Below are positions 46,496 through 56,353 of a stretch of DNA of 64,000 nucleotides, in pieces. Location of the stretch: assembly GCF_003854935.1 (NCBI RefSeq), contig NZ_CP033970.1, forward strand, positions 310,001 through 374,000, read 5' to 3'. The position numbers were made by a program, and so were the translations under genes. The notes under the pieces are model-generated. The model was not told the origin of the DNA, made no database searches, and saw nothing but the letters and a program-made list of their open reading frames with translations. How positions within the stretch are numbered: the stretch's first letter is position 1; every line of letters begins with the position of its first letter. Source of the DNA: Cupriavidus pauculus. GTDB lineage: Bacteria; Pseudomonadota; Gammaproteobacteria; Burkholderiales; Burkholderiaceae.

Positions 46496-47437
46496 ATGCC
46501 GATTGCCACCGACAAGCTGCTGCACCAGATCGTGTCGCGCCTGCGCCTGCGTCATTTGCCGCTGCTGCTGGCGCTGGAGCGGCAGCGCTCGGTGTCGCGC
46601 GTGGCGGCCGAGCTGAACCTGTCCCAGCCGGCGGTGACCAAGGCACTGCGCGAGATCGAGGACATCTTCATGACGCCGCTGTTTACCCGCACGCGCAACG
46701 GGCTGGAGCCCACCGCCACGGGCGCGGCCGTGCTGACCCACGCCCGGATGACGATGGCCGACGCCGAGGCGCTGGGCCGCCAGCTGGCCGTGATCGAGGC
46801 CGGCAAGCGCGGCCGGCTGCGGCTGGGCGTGATTCCGTACACGGCGCGGGCGGTGCTGGACGCGGCGCTGGCCTATGCGCTGGACCAGTCGCCGCGCCTG
46901 ACCGTGCTGGTGCGCGAGGGGACCACCGACGAACTGGTGGGCGCGCTGCGGCAGCACGAACTCGACTGCGCCATCGCCCGGTCGTTCTACCTGGCCGGCG
47001 AGGACATCGCCCAGCAACCGCTCTACCGCGAAGAGCCGGTGCTCGTGGTACCGTCGCGGGCCAAGGCGCGGCTGGCCCGCGGCGGGCTGGACTGGAAGCG
47101 GCTGGCCGAACTCGACTGGATACTGCCGCCGCCGCACACCCCGGTGCGCCGCACGATCAATACGATGTTCGCGGTGGCCGGCGTGGCACCGCCGCTGCCG
47201 ATTGTGGAGACCTACTCGGTCAAGCCGATGGCCACGCTGCTGCGCAGCCAGCCCGACGCCATCACCATCGTCCCGCGCGCCGTGGCCGCCGAACTGATCG
47301 AACTGGGCGACGCCGCCGCACTACCGTTCTCGCTGAGCTGGGACCTGCCGCCCGTGGGCGTGATGTGGCGCCGGGAATCGGAAGCCAATGAACTGGTGCT
47401 GCCGCTGGTGGCGGCGCTGCAGCGGGCGGTCAGTTGA
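46496..47437 (+). CDS. LysR-type regulator, divergent from GGT operon
   Basis: The product is 313 aa. The HTH (LRLRHLPLLLALERQRSVSRVA, then LSQPAVTKALREIE) is preceded by 15 extra residues; the effector domain begins GRLRLGVIPYTARAV. The style matches GbpR/CbpR-type LysR proteins. It is divergent from the GGT-Bug-GAF unit and is its likely regulator. Confidence 0.92.
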   Translation: MPIATDKLLHQIVSRLRLRHLPLLLALERQRSVSRVAAELNLSQPAVTKALREIEDIFMTPLFTRTRNGLEPTATGAAVLTHARMTMADAEALGRQLAVIEAGKRGRLRLGVIPYTARAVLDAALAYALDQSPRLTVLVREGTTDELVGALRQHELDCAIARSFYLAGEDIAQQPLYREEPVLVVPSRAKARLARGGLDWKRLAELDWILPPPHTPVRRTINTMFAVAGVAPPLPIVETYSVKPMATLLRSQPDAITIVPRAVAAELIELGDAAALPFSLSWDLPPVGVMWRRESEANELVLPLVAALQRAVS

Positions 47438-47503
47438 TGGCGCCTGCCTGCTTCCGGTTTGCGCACCCAACGCCAGACGCCGCTTGATAGAAGCCACAAC
47501 CCT

Positions 47504-47821
47504 ATGAAAACCATCGCCCTCTACCTGCTGACCGCGCTGGCCGAAATCCTCGGCTGCTACCTGCCCTACCTCTGGCTGCGGCAGCACGGCAGCCCCTGGC
47601 TGCTGATTCCCGGCGCCATCTCGCTGGCCGTCTTTGCCTGGCTGCTGACGCTGCACCCGGACGCCTCCGGCCGGGTCTACGCCGCCTACGGCGGTATCTA
47701 TATAGCAGTGGCCATCGGCTGGCTCTGGCTCGTCGACGGCCTGCGGCCCACGGTCTGGGATGTGACAGGTGTCACAATCGCGGTCGCCGGCATGGCCGTG
47801 ATCGTCTTTCAGCCGCGTTAA
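47504..47821 (+). CDS. ynfA: YnfA family (UPF0060) small membrane protein
   Basis: The product is 105 aa from the ATG at 47504; an upstream extension to 47459 is unlikely. Four transmembrane helices and the conserved [19 protein letters not shown] motif are seen. YnfA proteins resemble small multidrug-resistance transporters and have been linked to efflux of toxic cations. Transcribed alone, 66 bases after the LysR gene. Confidence 0.9.
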   Translation: MKTIALYLLTALAEILGCYLPYLWLRQHGSPWLLIPGAISLAVFAWLLTLHPDASGRVYAAYGGIYIAVAIGWLWLVDGLRPTVWDVTGVTIAVAGMAVIVFQPR

Positions 47822-47857
47822 ATGGACGCCGGAGGCGGTTTAATCGCCACCTCTCGC

Positions 47858-47947
47858 TGACAAAAACCGTCACCAGGTGTTTCTTGAGACGCTCCCTCCC
47901 AGAGTGGGGTGACAACTTTTGACAGATACATCTGGTTACAGGTGACA
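47858..47947. promoter_or_regulatory. TGACA repeat cluster upstream of pilA (possible PilR sites)
   Basis: TGACA occurs at 47858, 47910, 47920 and 47943, all on the same strand, about 70-155 bases before the predicted pilA transcription start. Their reverse complements contain TGTC, the core of PilR sites described upstream of pilA in Pseudomonas aeruginosa. Spacing is irregular, so assignment is tentative. Confidence 0.45.
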
Positions 47948-47988
47948 AGAATTCTCACATTTCTACGAATTCTGGCCGGTTTCAGGGC

Positions 47989-48004
47989 TGGCACACCTGT
48001 TGCT
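47989..48004 (+). promoter_or_regulatory. Sigma-54 promoter of pilA
   Basis: TGGCACA-CCTG-TTGCT matches the -24/-12 consensus TGGCACG-N4-TTGCW with one mismatch and exact spacing. It lies 55 bases before the pilA ATG. Pilin genes in Pseudomonas and relatives use sigma-54 with the activator PilR; no pilR/pilS is in this window. Confidence 0.85.
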
Positions 48005-48059
48005 CTCTATGCACCCGACAGCAACTGCTGTTTCCAAATTAATCAAAGGGGTCAATTCC

Positions 48060-48596
48060 ATGAAAAAAGCACGGATGGGAATCCAACGGGTCCAGAAGGG
48101 TTTTACGCTGATCGAACTGATGATCGTGGTCGCGATCATCGGTATCCTGGCTGCTATTGCGATTCCGCAATATCAGTCGTATGTGGCGAAGTCGCAGGTG
48201 ACGCGTGTGATCGGTGAAACGTCGGCACTGCGTACGGCGGCGGAAGCCTGCCTGAACGAAGGCCGTACTACGGTCGTCACGGGTGAACCCCAACCTACCG
48301 AGTGCAATCCCGGCCTGACCAAGTCGACCCTCATCAGCGACAATAACGGCCTGCCGACCGTCACCCTCGCGGCATCCGGTTCCAGCATCGCCGCAACGCT
48401 CGGCGCTTCCGCCTCTGCATCGATTGCAGGCGCCAAGGTCACCTGGTCGCGCAATGCAGCGGGTAGCTGGACCTGCGCCGTGACTGCCGGCACGGCGGCT
48501 AATGGTTGGAAGGATTCCTACGCTCCTACGAGCTGCCCGGTTGGCACCACGGCTGGCACCGGCGGCGGCACGGGCACGGGCACGGGCGGCGCGTAA
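48060..48596 (+). CDS. pilA: Type IV pilus major pilin PilA
   Basis: The product is 178 aa from the ATG at 48060 (AAGGGG upstream). A 14-residue leader (prepilin cleavage after Gly in [10 protein letters not shown]) carries the Glu5 of the mature pilin. A hydrophobic N-terminal helix and a C-terminal disulfide loop follow (Cys in SWTCAVTAG and PTSCPVG). Beyond that loop is an unusual 18-residue Gly/Thr tail. Surrounding Ala/Ser-rich beta segments suggest glycosylation or surface variation, which is speculative. It has its own sigma-54 promoter and terminator. Confidence 0.96.
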   Translation: MKKARMGIQRVQKGFTLIELMIVVAIIGILAAIAIPQYQSYVAKSQVTRVIGETSALRTAAEACLNEGRTTVVTGEPQPTECNPGLTKSTLISDNNGLPTVTLAASGSSIAATLGASASASIAGAKVTWSRNAAGSWTCAVTAGTAANGWKDSYAPTSCPVGTTAGTGGGTGTGTGGA

Positions 48597-48619
48597 GTCG
48601 CACGATAGCCTTAGCCTGC

Positions 48620-48656
48620 AAAAAACCCCTGGCCTTTCCCCAGGGGTTTTTTCTTT
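48620..48656. terminator. Bidirectional terminator between pilA and cytochrome c gene
   Basis: AAAAACCCCTGG (48621-48632) and CCAGGGGTTTTT (48640-48651) form a perfect 12-bp stem, followed by TTCTTTT on the plus strand and by a T-run on the minus strand. It serves both the pilA and the converging cytochrome gene, whose stop is only 13 bases away. Confidence 0.92.
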
Positions 48657-48668
48657 TCTGAAGCCTCT

Positions 48669-49046
48669 TCACCGGTCTCCGACCTGCCCCCTCAAATACC
48701 CCAGCAAATCCTCCACCTGTCCCGCATTCCCCATCCCCCAGAAACGCATCTTCGTCCCCGGCACGACCTTGTCCGGCGACTTGACGAAGGCTCGCAGCGT
48801 TTCGTCGTTCCAGACCACGTTTGACGTTTTCATCGCCTCGGAATACCGGTAGTCGGCGGTGCTGCCAGCCTTGCGGCCGTAAATGCCGTTCAGGTGCGGG
48901 CCAAAGGCGGCGCGGGCGGAGGGGCCAACTTGGTGGCACGACGCGCAGCGGGTGGTGAAGATCTGGCGGCCTTTCTCGATATCGGCGGCCTGGGTGGGGG
49001 TGGTTGGAAGGGCGAGCAGAACGGCCAGGGGGACGGCGAACTTCAT
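48669..49046 (-). CDS. Class I c-type cytochrome
   Basis: The product is 125 aa. A signal peptide ends at TQA-A. One haem motif CASCH (about residue 35), conserved FGPHLNGIYGRKAGS, and the axial Met in TKMRFWGM match mitochondrial-type/c2 cytochromes of about 105 mature residues. It is a periplasmic electron carrier that depends on the Ccm system. No strong ribosome binding site; the upstream 13-bp repeats start 9 bases before the ATG. Confidence 0.93.
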   Translation of the reverse strand: MKFAVPLAVLLALPTTPTQAADIEKGRQIFTTRCASCHQVGPSARAAFGPHLNGIYGRKAGSTADYRYSEAMKTSNVVWNDETLRAFVKSPDKVVPGTKMRFWGMGNAGQVEDLLGYLRGQVGDR

Positions 49047-49054
49047 GATGCGTG

Positions 49055-49116
49055 GCGGGCGATGAAAAGGCCTTGCCCTCTCCCCCGGCCGCTCTCCGGC
49101 GATGCGGGCGATGAAA
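49055..49116. repeat. REP-like sequence flanked by 13-bp direct repeats
   Basis: GCGGGCGATGAAA occurs at 49055-49067 and again at 49104-49116. Between them is GCCCTCTCCCCCGGCC-GCTCTCC (49075-49097), which matches 22 of 23 bases of the first half of the REP-like element at 42909-42931, but its hairpin partner arm is missing. The arrangement resembles an inserted or slipped repeat copy. Confidence 0.65.
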
Positions 49117-49257
49117 GCAAACCTCCGAGGAAAAGCGCTGTGGGCGCCGTTTTATGTAACAGCATGTGAGGCTGTGCAGTGGAAGGCGTACTGTACACCG
49201 GGCGCTGAAAGGGCGGCTTTTATACTGCCGGGCCGGTCAACCACCGCGCCCCCCCTC

Positions 49258-51672
49258 ATGCGCAGAATCATCTGGCTCGTCATGAGCCTTGTCATTGCCG
49301 CACTGCTCCAGGTGCCGGCATTCGCCGCTGATCCGGCCTCCGAGGCCGAAGCGCAGCAAGTTCCCGTCCTGACCCACGCCGAAGCCGTTGCCGAACTGAA
49401 GCGCCTGCAATCCGAGCAGGATCGGGTGAAGCAGCAGGCATCCAGCGCGTCGGGCAATACCAAGCTTGGCGACCTCAACGACGCCCTGAAGACGCTCGAC
49501 GAGGATGTCGACAAGCTGACCGCGTCGCTGACGCCGCAGCGCGCCCAGGTGCAGGCCCAGGTGGACCTGCTGGGCCCGCCGCCCGAGGTCGGCACCACCA
49601 AGGAAGCGCCGGCCGTGGTCAGGCAGCGCGCCGAGCTGAAGGCCCGCGTGGCGCAGCTCGATGACGAAATGAAGCAGGCGGCCGACAGCAAGGACAACAT
49701 CGCCCACCTGCAGGACCAGTTGGCCAAGCTCCAGCGCAGCCGGCTCAAGGACCAGCTGGCGCTGCGTTCGGACAGCATCCTGAATCCGGCCTTCTGGACG
49801 CCGCTGTTCAAGGTGTCCGACGAAGACAAGGAACGGCTGGGCAACTTCACCGACGACATCGGGCCGATGATCCGCGACGCCTGGCACCCGTCCAACCGCG
49901 GCAAGACGCTGATCCTGCTGGCCGTGGCACTGGCCGTCTGGTCACTGGGCCGGCGGCTGCTGGAACGCGGGCTGGCGTGGTTCTGCCTGACGCAGTTGCC
50001 CGAGACCCGCCTGCGCCGCAGCGCGTTGGCGCTGGCCACGGCGCTGACCACGGTCGTCACCACCGCCTTCGCGGTGCGCATCGTCTATGCGGCGTTCACG
50101 GGCGGCGAGGAGATCGCGCCGGCGCTGCAGGACCTGATGAACGAGATCGTCAAGTTGACGATGACCAGCGCGCTGATCGCCGGCCTGGGACGTGCGTTGC
50201 TGTGCACCCGGCATCCGAGCTGGCGGCTGCCCGCGCTGGCCGATCCCGTGGCGCTGGCGATGAAGCCGTTCCCGACCGTGCTGGCCGGCCTGCTGCTGCT
50301 GGCGGGCACGCTGGAGCAGCTCAATCGCATGGCCGACACCACGGTGCAGGTCACGCTGCTGGGCCGGGGGCTGGTGTCGCTGGTGGTGGTGCTGACGATT
50401 GGCGCGGCGCTGCTGCGCGCCAACAAGGTCCGCAGCGAACTGGTGGCGGCCGGCGAGCGGCCCGAGGAACGCGCCACGCTGGCCGGGCTGATCCACGCCG
50501 CCGTCACGGTGATCGTGGCGGTGTCGTTCGTGGCGCTGCTGATCGGCTACATCAGCTTTGCGCGATTCCTGACTTACGAGCTGGTCTGGTTCGACATCGT
50601 GCTGTGCAGCCTGTACCTGCTGACCCAGCTCACGCGCGACGTCTGCGAGGCGCTGTTCTCGGCCAACCACCGCAGCGGGCGCATCATCAAGCAGTTGTTC
50701 GGGGTGGGCGACAGCCATCTGGAACAGGTGTCGACCGTGCTGTCCGGCCTGGGCGCCAGCGTGCTGTTGCTACTGGCCGTGCTGGCGCTGCTGACCGGCG
50801 GCTTCGGCACCACGCCGGCAGACCTGCTGAACAGCCTGCTGACCGTGCTGGGCGGCGAGAAGCTGCGCAGCATGAACATCATGCCGGACCGCATACTGAA
50901 CGCCGTGATCGCGCTGATCGTCGGCATCTGGCTGCTGCGCACCGTGCGCCGCTGGCTGGACGCGGAACTGCTGCCCAAGCTGTGCTCGGAGCCCGGCCTG
51001 CGCGCGTCGCTGATCACGCTGTTCAGCAACGTCGGCTACGTGCTGCTGGTGCTGCTGACGCTGTCGCTGCTGGGCGTGACGTGGGAAAACCTGGCGTGGA
51101 TCGTCAGCGCGCTGTCGGTCGGTATCGGCTTTGGCCTGCAGGAAATCGTCAAGAACTTCGTGTCCGGCCTGATCCTGCTGACCGAGCGCCCGGTCAAGGT
51201 GGGCGACATGGTCAGCCTGGCCGGCGTGGAGGGCGACATCCGCCGCATCAACGTGCGGGCGACGGAAATCCAGCTTGGCGACCGCTCCACGGTGATCGTG
51301 CCGAATTCGCAGCTCATCTCGCAGAACGTGCGCAACGTGACGATGAGCAACAGCACGCAGGGGGTGGCGACGCTGCAGCTCACCTTCCCGCTCAACACCG
51401 ACCCCGAGGCGGTGCGCGACCTGCTGCTCGACGTCTACCGCGAGAACGACACCATCCTCGACATCCCGGCGCCGTCGGTCACGTTCAGCCAGTTGGCGCC
51501 GAATGGCATCACGCTGAGCGTGACGGGCTACGTATCCAGCCCGCGCATCGCGGCCGGCACCAAGAGCGACCTGCTGTTCGATATCCTCAAGCGGCTGCGG
51601 GCGGCCAATATCTCGCTGTCCGAGCCGCAGACGCTGCGGGTGGAGAACATGGCGGCCGCGCTGGGCACCTGA
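49258..51672 (+). CDS. Mechanosensitive channel, MscS family (large, with periplasmic domain)
   Basis: The product is 804 aa from the ATG at 49258; the signal peptide (ending AFA-A) decides the start. Residues 25-170 are a coiled, charged periplasmic region (DUF3772-like). About ten hydrophobic helices follow, then the MscS pore and beta domain (SALSVGIGFGLQEIVKNFVSGL near residue 622, RPVKVGDMVSL, VIVPNSQLISQNVRN). It is an osmotic safety valve of the inner membrane, in size between MscS and MscK. A TATACT -10-like box lies about 38 bases upstream. Confidence 0.93.
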   Translation: MRRIIWLVMSLVIAALLQVPAFAADPASEAEAQQVPVLTHAEAVAELKRLQSEQDRVKQQASSASGNTKLGDLNDALKTLDEDVDKLTASLTPQRAQVQAQVDLLGPPPEVGTTKEAPAVVRQRAELKARVAQLDDEMKQAADSKDNIAHLQDQLAKLQRSRLKDQLALRSDSILNPAFWTPLFKVSDEDKERLGNFTDDIGPMIRDAWHPSNRGKTLILLAVALAVWSLGRRLLERGLAWFCLTQLPETRLRRSALALATALTTVVTTAFAVRIVYAAFTGGEEIAPALQDLMNEIVKLTMTSALIAGLGRALLCTRHPSWRLPALADPVALAMKPFPTVLAGLLLLAGTLEQLNRMADTTVQVTLLGRGLVSLVVVLTIGAALLRANKVRSELVAAGERPEERATLAGLIHAAVTVIVAVSFVALLIGYISFARFLTYELVWFDIVLCSLYLLTQLTRDVCEALFSANHRSGRIIKQLFGVGDSHLEQVSTVLSGLGASVLLLLAVLALLTGGFGTTPADLLNSLLTVLGGEKLRSMNIMPDRILNAVIALIVGIWLLRTVRRWLDAELLPKLCSEPGLRASLITLFSNVGYVLLVLLTLSLLGVTWENLAWIVSALSVGIGFGLQEIVKNFVSGLILLTERPVKVGDMVSLAGVEGDIRRINVRATEIQLGDRSTVIVPNSQLISQNVRNVTMSNSTQGVATLQLTFPLNTDPEAVRDLLLDVYRENDTILDIPAPSVTFSQLAPNGITLSVTGYVSSPRIAAGTKSDLLFDILKRLRAANISLSEPQTLRVENMAAALGT

Positions 51673-51687
51673 GCGCGCGGCCCGGCG

Positions 51688-51897
51688 CTAGTGCGTGCCG
51701 GGCGCGTGGCCGGTCCAGTAGTCGGCGCCGTCGTCGTGCGTGGACAGGACGACCTTCTGGTGGCAGTGCTGGCAGGTGTAGACAAAGACCTGCCGGCCGG
51801 CGTGAACTTGCGTCTCGCCTGACCTGGCCAGGCGCGGATGCGGCGGAACATGACCGGGACGACCCAGCAGGTTCTTGCAGAGTTCGCAAGGAACCAT
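51688..51897 (-). CDS. Small zinc-ribbon protein (69 aa), unknown function
   Basis: From the ATG at 51897 (GGAGAGCACC upstream) the product has two Cys pairs, CELC near residue 4 and CQHC near residue 46, spaced like a zinc ribbon. Basic residues lie between them. A longer frame to 51963 is possible but lacks a ribosome binding site. No family was recognised. It might bind nucleic acid or a protein partner. Confidence 0.68.
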   Translation of the reverse strand: MVPCELCKNLLGRPGHVPPHPRLARSGETQVHAGRQVFVYTCQHCHQKVVLSTHDDGADYWTGHAPGTH

Positions 51898-52079
51898 GGT
51901 GCTCTCCAACTCTGACTTCGGACACCGCAACAGCGACGGCCGCCCTTTTCGCAAAAGATGCAAAAGCAGACATTGCTGCAGCGCAACAGAAAGTCAGTAT
52001 AGGCGCACGATCGTGCGGTCGCCACGGGCTTTCCGGCCGATAGACGATTTCCTCGACCGGCCGCCCCGCCCGCCCGGCA

Positions 52080-53141
<1,062 letters not shown>

Positions 53142-53193
53142 CTAGATTGGAGCCGTACCGCAACGACGCAACCGAACCGCAAGAGGTGATGCC

Positions 53194-53919
53194 ATGACTC
53201 CCCAAGACGTGCAGGCTCTGGAAGCCTTCCTGACCCAACTGACCCAGGCGCGCGTGGACAGCAAGGACCCGCAGGCCGCCGCGATGATCGCCGACGCCGC
53301 GGCCCGCCAGCCCGACGCCGCCTATCTGTTGGTGCAGCGGTCGATGCTGCTGGACCGCGCGCTGCAGAACGCCCAGGCGCAGATCGTGACGCTGCAGAAC
53401 CAGTTGCAGGCCGCCCAGGGCGGCGCAGGCCGGAGCTTTGTCGACAACGACAACGCCTGGGGCCACAGCGCCGGCCGCGCGCCGCAGCCCCCGGCCTACC
53501 AGCCGGCGCCGCAGTACCCGCCGGCCGGCTACCAGGCCGCGCCCGGCCAGGCGCCGATGGCGCAGCAGCCGGCGCAGGCGGCCCGCCCCGGCTTCCTGGG
53601 TGGCGGATTCGGCAGCACGCTGGGCACCATCGCCACCACGGCGGCCGGCGTGGCCGGCGGCGCGATGCTGTTCCAGGGCATCGAGAACCTGTTCCACCAC
53701 GGCAACGGCGGCGGCGGCTTCTTCGGCAACCAGACGGGGTCGGGTTCGGGTTCGGGGTCGGGTTCTGGCTCGGAGACCGTCGTCAACAACTTCTACGGCG
53801 ATGACGCGGGTTCGGGCGGCCAGCGGGACAACGCGCTGCTGGCCGACAACGGCAACCTCGACAACGGGCTGGACGACTACGTCGATGCCGGCCAGGACGA
53901 CGACTCGTCGTTCTTCTGA
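53194..53919 (+). CDS. DUF2076 family protein
   Basis: The product is 241 aa, ATG at 53194 with AGAGGTGAT upstream. An N-terminal helical domain (1-80, TPQDVQALEAFLTQLTQARVD) is followed by a Pro/Gln/Tyr-rich linker, a Gly/Ala hydrophobic stretch (about 130-165), a Gly-Ser run and an acidic DDDSSFF end. This is the DUF2076 (periplasmic ligand-binding-like) plan; function unknown. The DNA at 53736-53772 is a hexamer-type repeat coding (Gly-Ser)n. Confidence 0.85.
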   Translation: MTPQDVQALEAFLTQLTQARVDSKDPQAAAMIADAAARQPDAAYLLVQRSMLLDRALQNAQAQIVTLQNQLQAAQGGAGRSFVDNDNAWGHSAGRAPQPPAYQPAPQYPPAGYQAAPGQAPMAQQPAQAARPGFLGGGFGSTLGTIATTAAGVAGGAMLFQGIENLFHHGNGGGGFFGNQTGSGSGSGSGSGSETVVNNFYGDDAGSGGQRDNALLADNGNLDNGLDDYVDAGQDDDSSFF

Positions 53920-53942
53920 CCCCCACCCCGCGGTTGTAGGAC

Positions 53943-53964
53943 GGCGCCCGGTTGCACGGGCGCC
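53943..53964. terminator. GC hairpin after the DUF2076 gene
   Basis: GGCGCCCG (53943-53950) pairs perfectly with CGGGCGCC (53957-53964), 6-base loop, 23 bases past the stop. No T-tract follows, so termination would be partial or Rho-dependent. Confidence 0.4.
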
Positions 53965-54021
53965 CGCGCCGGGGCACGATCAGCCCATCGTGCCCAATCT
54001 GCCCAGCCCCCGGCCGGCGCC

Positions 54022-55125
54022 ATGAAGACCTTCCACTGCAACCGCTGCGGCAACCTGGTGTTCTTCGAAAACGTCGCCTGCGAGCGCTGCCAGGCGGTGC
54101 TGGGCTTCCTACCGGCCATCTCGCAGATTGCCGCGTTCGAGGGCGACGACGACAGCGGCTGGCGCAGCCTGCATCCGGACGCCCCGGACCAGATGTTCCG
54201 CCGCTGCCACAACTACCGCGCCGAGGCGGTCTGCAACTGGATGGTGCCGGCCGGCGACGCCAGCCCCCTGTGCGACGCCTGCCAGCTCACGCACACGATC
54301 CCCAACCTCGACGTGCCCGGCAACCGGCTGTACTGGTACCGGCTGGAATCGGCCAAGCGGCGGCTGCTCTATACGCTGCTGGCGCTGGGCCTGCCGGTGA
54401 TCTCGCGCGGCGACGATCCGCAGGGCGGCCTGCAGTTCGACTTCCTGGCCGATGCCGGCCCCCACTCGCGCGCGATGACCGGCCACGACAACGGCCGCAT
54501 CACGATCAACATCGCCGAGGCCGACGACACGCACCGCGAGCAGACGCGCAACAAGATGGGCGAGGCGTACCGCACGCTGCTCGGCCACTTCCGGCACGAG
54601 GTGGGGCATTTCTACTTCAACCTGCTGATTGCCGACACGCGGCGGCTGGAGCCATTCCGCAAGCTGTTCGGCGACGAACGCGCCGACTACGGCCAGGCGC
54701 TCAAGCGCCACTATGAACAGGGCGCGCCGCCCGACTGGCAGGCGTCGTACATCAGCGCCTACGCGACGATGCATCCGTGGGAAGACTGGGCCGAGACCTG
54801 GGCGCACTACCTGCACATGGTCGATACGCTCGACACGGCCGTGTCCTGCGGGCTCGTGCTCAAGCCCGACAGCCCGCAGGAGCCGACGCTGACCGACCAG
54901 ACGCCGGTGGAGGACGCCAGCTTCCGCAGCCTGATGAACCGCTGGTTTCCGCTGACCTACGTGCTCAACAGCCTGAACCGCAGCCTTGGCGCGCCGGACA
55001 GCTACCCGTTCACGCTGTCGCCGACGGTGGTCGCCAAGCTCGAATTCGTGCACCGCGTGATCGACGCCGCAGCGCGCGAGCATGCGGCCCACCGGCTGGC
55101 GGCCGGCGCTACGCCGGCACCGTGA
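54022..55125 (+). CDS. Putative zinc-ribbon metallopeptidase (Peptidase_Mx-like)
   Basis: The product is 367 aa. The N-terminus carries zinc-ribbon Cys pairs (CNRCG, CERC, then RRCHNY and CDAC). The metallopeptidase motif HEVGH (His192, His196) and a downstream acidic helix (WEDWAETWAHYLHM) supply likely zinc ligands. It belongs to the uncharacterised family of putative zinc-binding metallopeptidases. The last 17 bases overlap the end of the converging MFS gene. Confidence 0.88.
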   Translation: MKTFHCNRCGNLVFFENVACERCQAVLGFLPAISQIAAFEGDDDSGWRSLHPDAPDQMFRRCHNYRAEAVCNWMVPAGDASPLCDACQLTHTIPNLDVPGNRLYWYRLESAKRRLLYTLLALGLPVISRGDDPQGGLQFDFLADAGPHSRAMTGHDNGRITINIAEADDTHREQTRNKMGEAYRTLLGHFRHEVGHFYFNLLIADTRRLEPFRKLFGDERADYGQALKRHYEQGAPPDWQASYISAYATMHPWEDWAETWAHYLHMVDTLDTAVSCGLVLKPDSPQEPTLTDQTPVEDASFRSLMNRWFPLTYVLNSLNRSLGAPDSYPFTLSPTVVAKLEFVHRVIDAAAREHAAHRLAAGATPAP

Positions 55126-56353
55126 CGTCGCGGCGCGGCGCGCTGGCCAGCGACCACGCAAACACCGCCAGGCCGCCCAGCGCCAGCAGCGCGCCAACCC
55201 AGCCCGTCGACGTCCAGCCCATGCCGGCGGCGATGGTCACGCCACCCAGCCACGCGCCAAGCGCGTTGGCCAGGTTGAAGGCCGAGTGGTTCAGCGCGGC
55301 AGCCAGCGTCTGCGCATCGCCGGCCACGTCCATCAGCCGGATCTGCAGCGGCGGCCCCAGTGCCACGGCCGTGCCCACCAGCATCACGTTCAGCGACGCC
55401 AGCCACGCGTGGTGCGCCGTGAAGACGAACGCACCGAGCACCAGCGCCGACCAGACCAGCACGCCGCCGACTGTCGGCATCAGCGCGCGGTCGGCCAGCT
55501 TGGCGCCAGCCAGGTTGCCCGCCACCATGCCCACGCCGAACAGCGCCAGCACGACCGGAATGCCGCTGGCCGGCAGGTGCGCCACCTCCAGCATCGTCGG
55601 CTTGACGTAGCTGAACACGGCAAACATGCCGCCAAACCCGATCGCGCCGATGCCCAGCGTCAGCCACACCTGCTTGCGCGCCAGCGCGGACAGCTCGCGC
55701 AGCGGGCTGGCGTGGCGATCGGCCGGCACGAACGGCACCCAGCGCCAGACCAGCAGCACCGTCAGCGCGCCGATGGCACCGACGATCATGAACGCGGCGC
55801 GCCAGCCCAGCCACGCGCCGATGCCGGCCGCGATCGGCACGCCCACCAGCGTCGCCACGGTCAGCCCGAGCATGACCAGCCCCACCGCCTGCGCGCGGCG
55901 TTCCCGCGCCACCAGGCTGGCCGCGACCAGCGCCGCCACGCCAAAGTAGGTGCCATGCGGAAAGCCGGTCAGCAGGCGCAGCGCCAGCATCGACAGGTAG
56001 TCCGGCGCCAGCGCGCTGGCAACGTTGCCAATGGCAAACCACGCCATCAGCGCGATCAGCAGGTTGCGACGCGGCCAGCGCGCGCCCAGCACGGCCAGCA
56101 GCGGGGCGCCGATCACCACGCCCAGCGCGTAGGCGCTGATCAGGTGGCCGGCTTCGGGGATGGTGATGGCGAGGTCGCGGGCGGCGTCGGGCAGCAGGCC
56201 CATGATCACGAATTCGCCGGTGCCGATGCCAAAGCTGCCGACGCCCAGCGCCAGCAGCGCGCGGCGGTCGGCGGCACGGTCGCGCGGCGCGTCGGCCGTG
56301 GACGAGCCCGGCAGATCGGGAAGGTTGTCAAAATTTCCGGAAGGAGCGGTCAT
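55109..56353 (-). CDS. MFS transporter (DHA1, AraJ/sugar-efflux-like)
   Basis: The product is 414 aa from the ATG at 56353; a TTG at 56371 is an alternative. Twelve transmembrane helices are seen. Motifs GVGSFGIGTGEFVIMGLLP and the G-x8-G-x3-G-type ALGVVIGAPLLAVLGARWPRR between helices 2 and 3 mark drug:H+ antiporter-1 sugar-efflux types. Substrate unknown. Its stop lies inside the 3' end of the converging peptidase gene. Confidence 0.9.
   Translation of the reverse strand: MTAPSGNFDNLPDLPGSSTADAPRDRAADRRALLALGVGSFGIGTGEFVIMGLLPDAARDLAITIPEAGHLISAYALGVVIGAPLLAVLGARWPRRNLLIALMAWFAIGNVASALAPDYLSMLALRLLTGFPHGTYFGVAALVAASLVARERRAQAVGLVMLGLTVATLVGVPIAAGIGAWLGWRAAFMIVGAIGALTVLLVWRWVPFVPADRHASPLRELSALARKQVWLTLGIGAIGFGGMFAVFSYVKPTMLEVAHLPASGIPVVLALFGVGMVAGNLAGAKLADRALMPTVGGVLVWSALVLGAFVFTAHHAWLASLNVMLVGTAVALGPPLQIRLMDVAGDAQTLAAALNHSAFNLANALGAWLGGVTIAAGMGWTSTGWVGALLALGGLAVFAWSLASAPRRDVTVPA

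Noticed and set aside
53736-53772. Short repeated gggttc/gggtcg units, considered as a CRISPR or VNTR
   Set aside because: No spacers; the repeat simply encodes a Gly-Ser linker in the DUF2076 protein.
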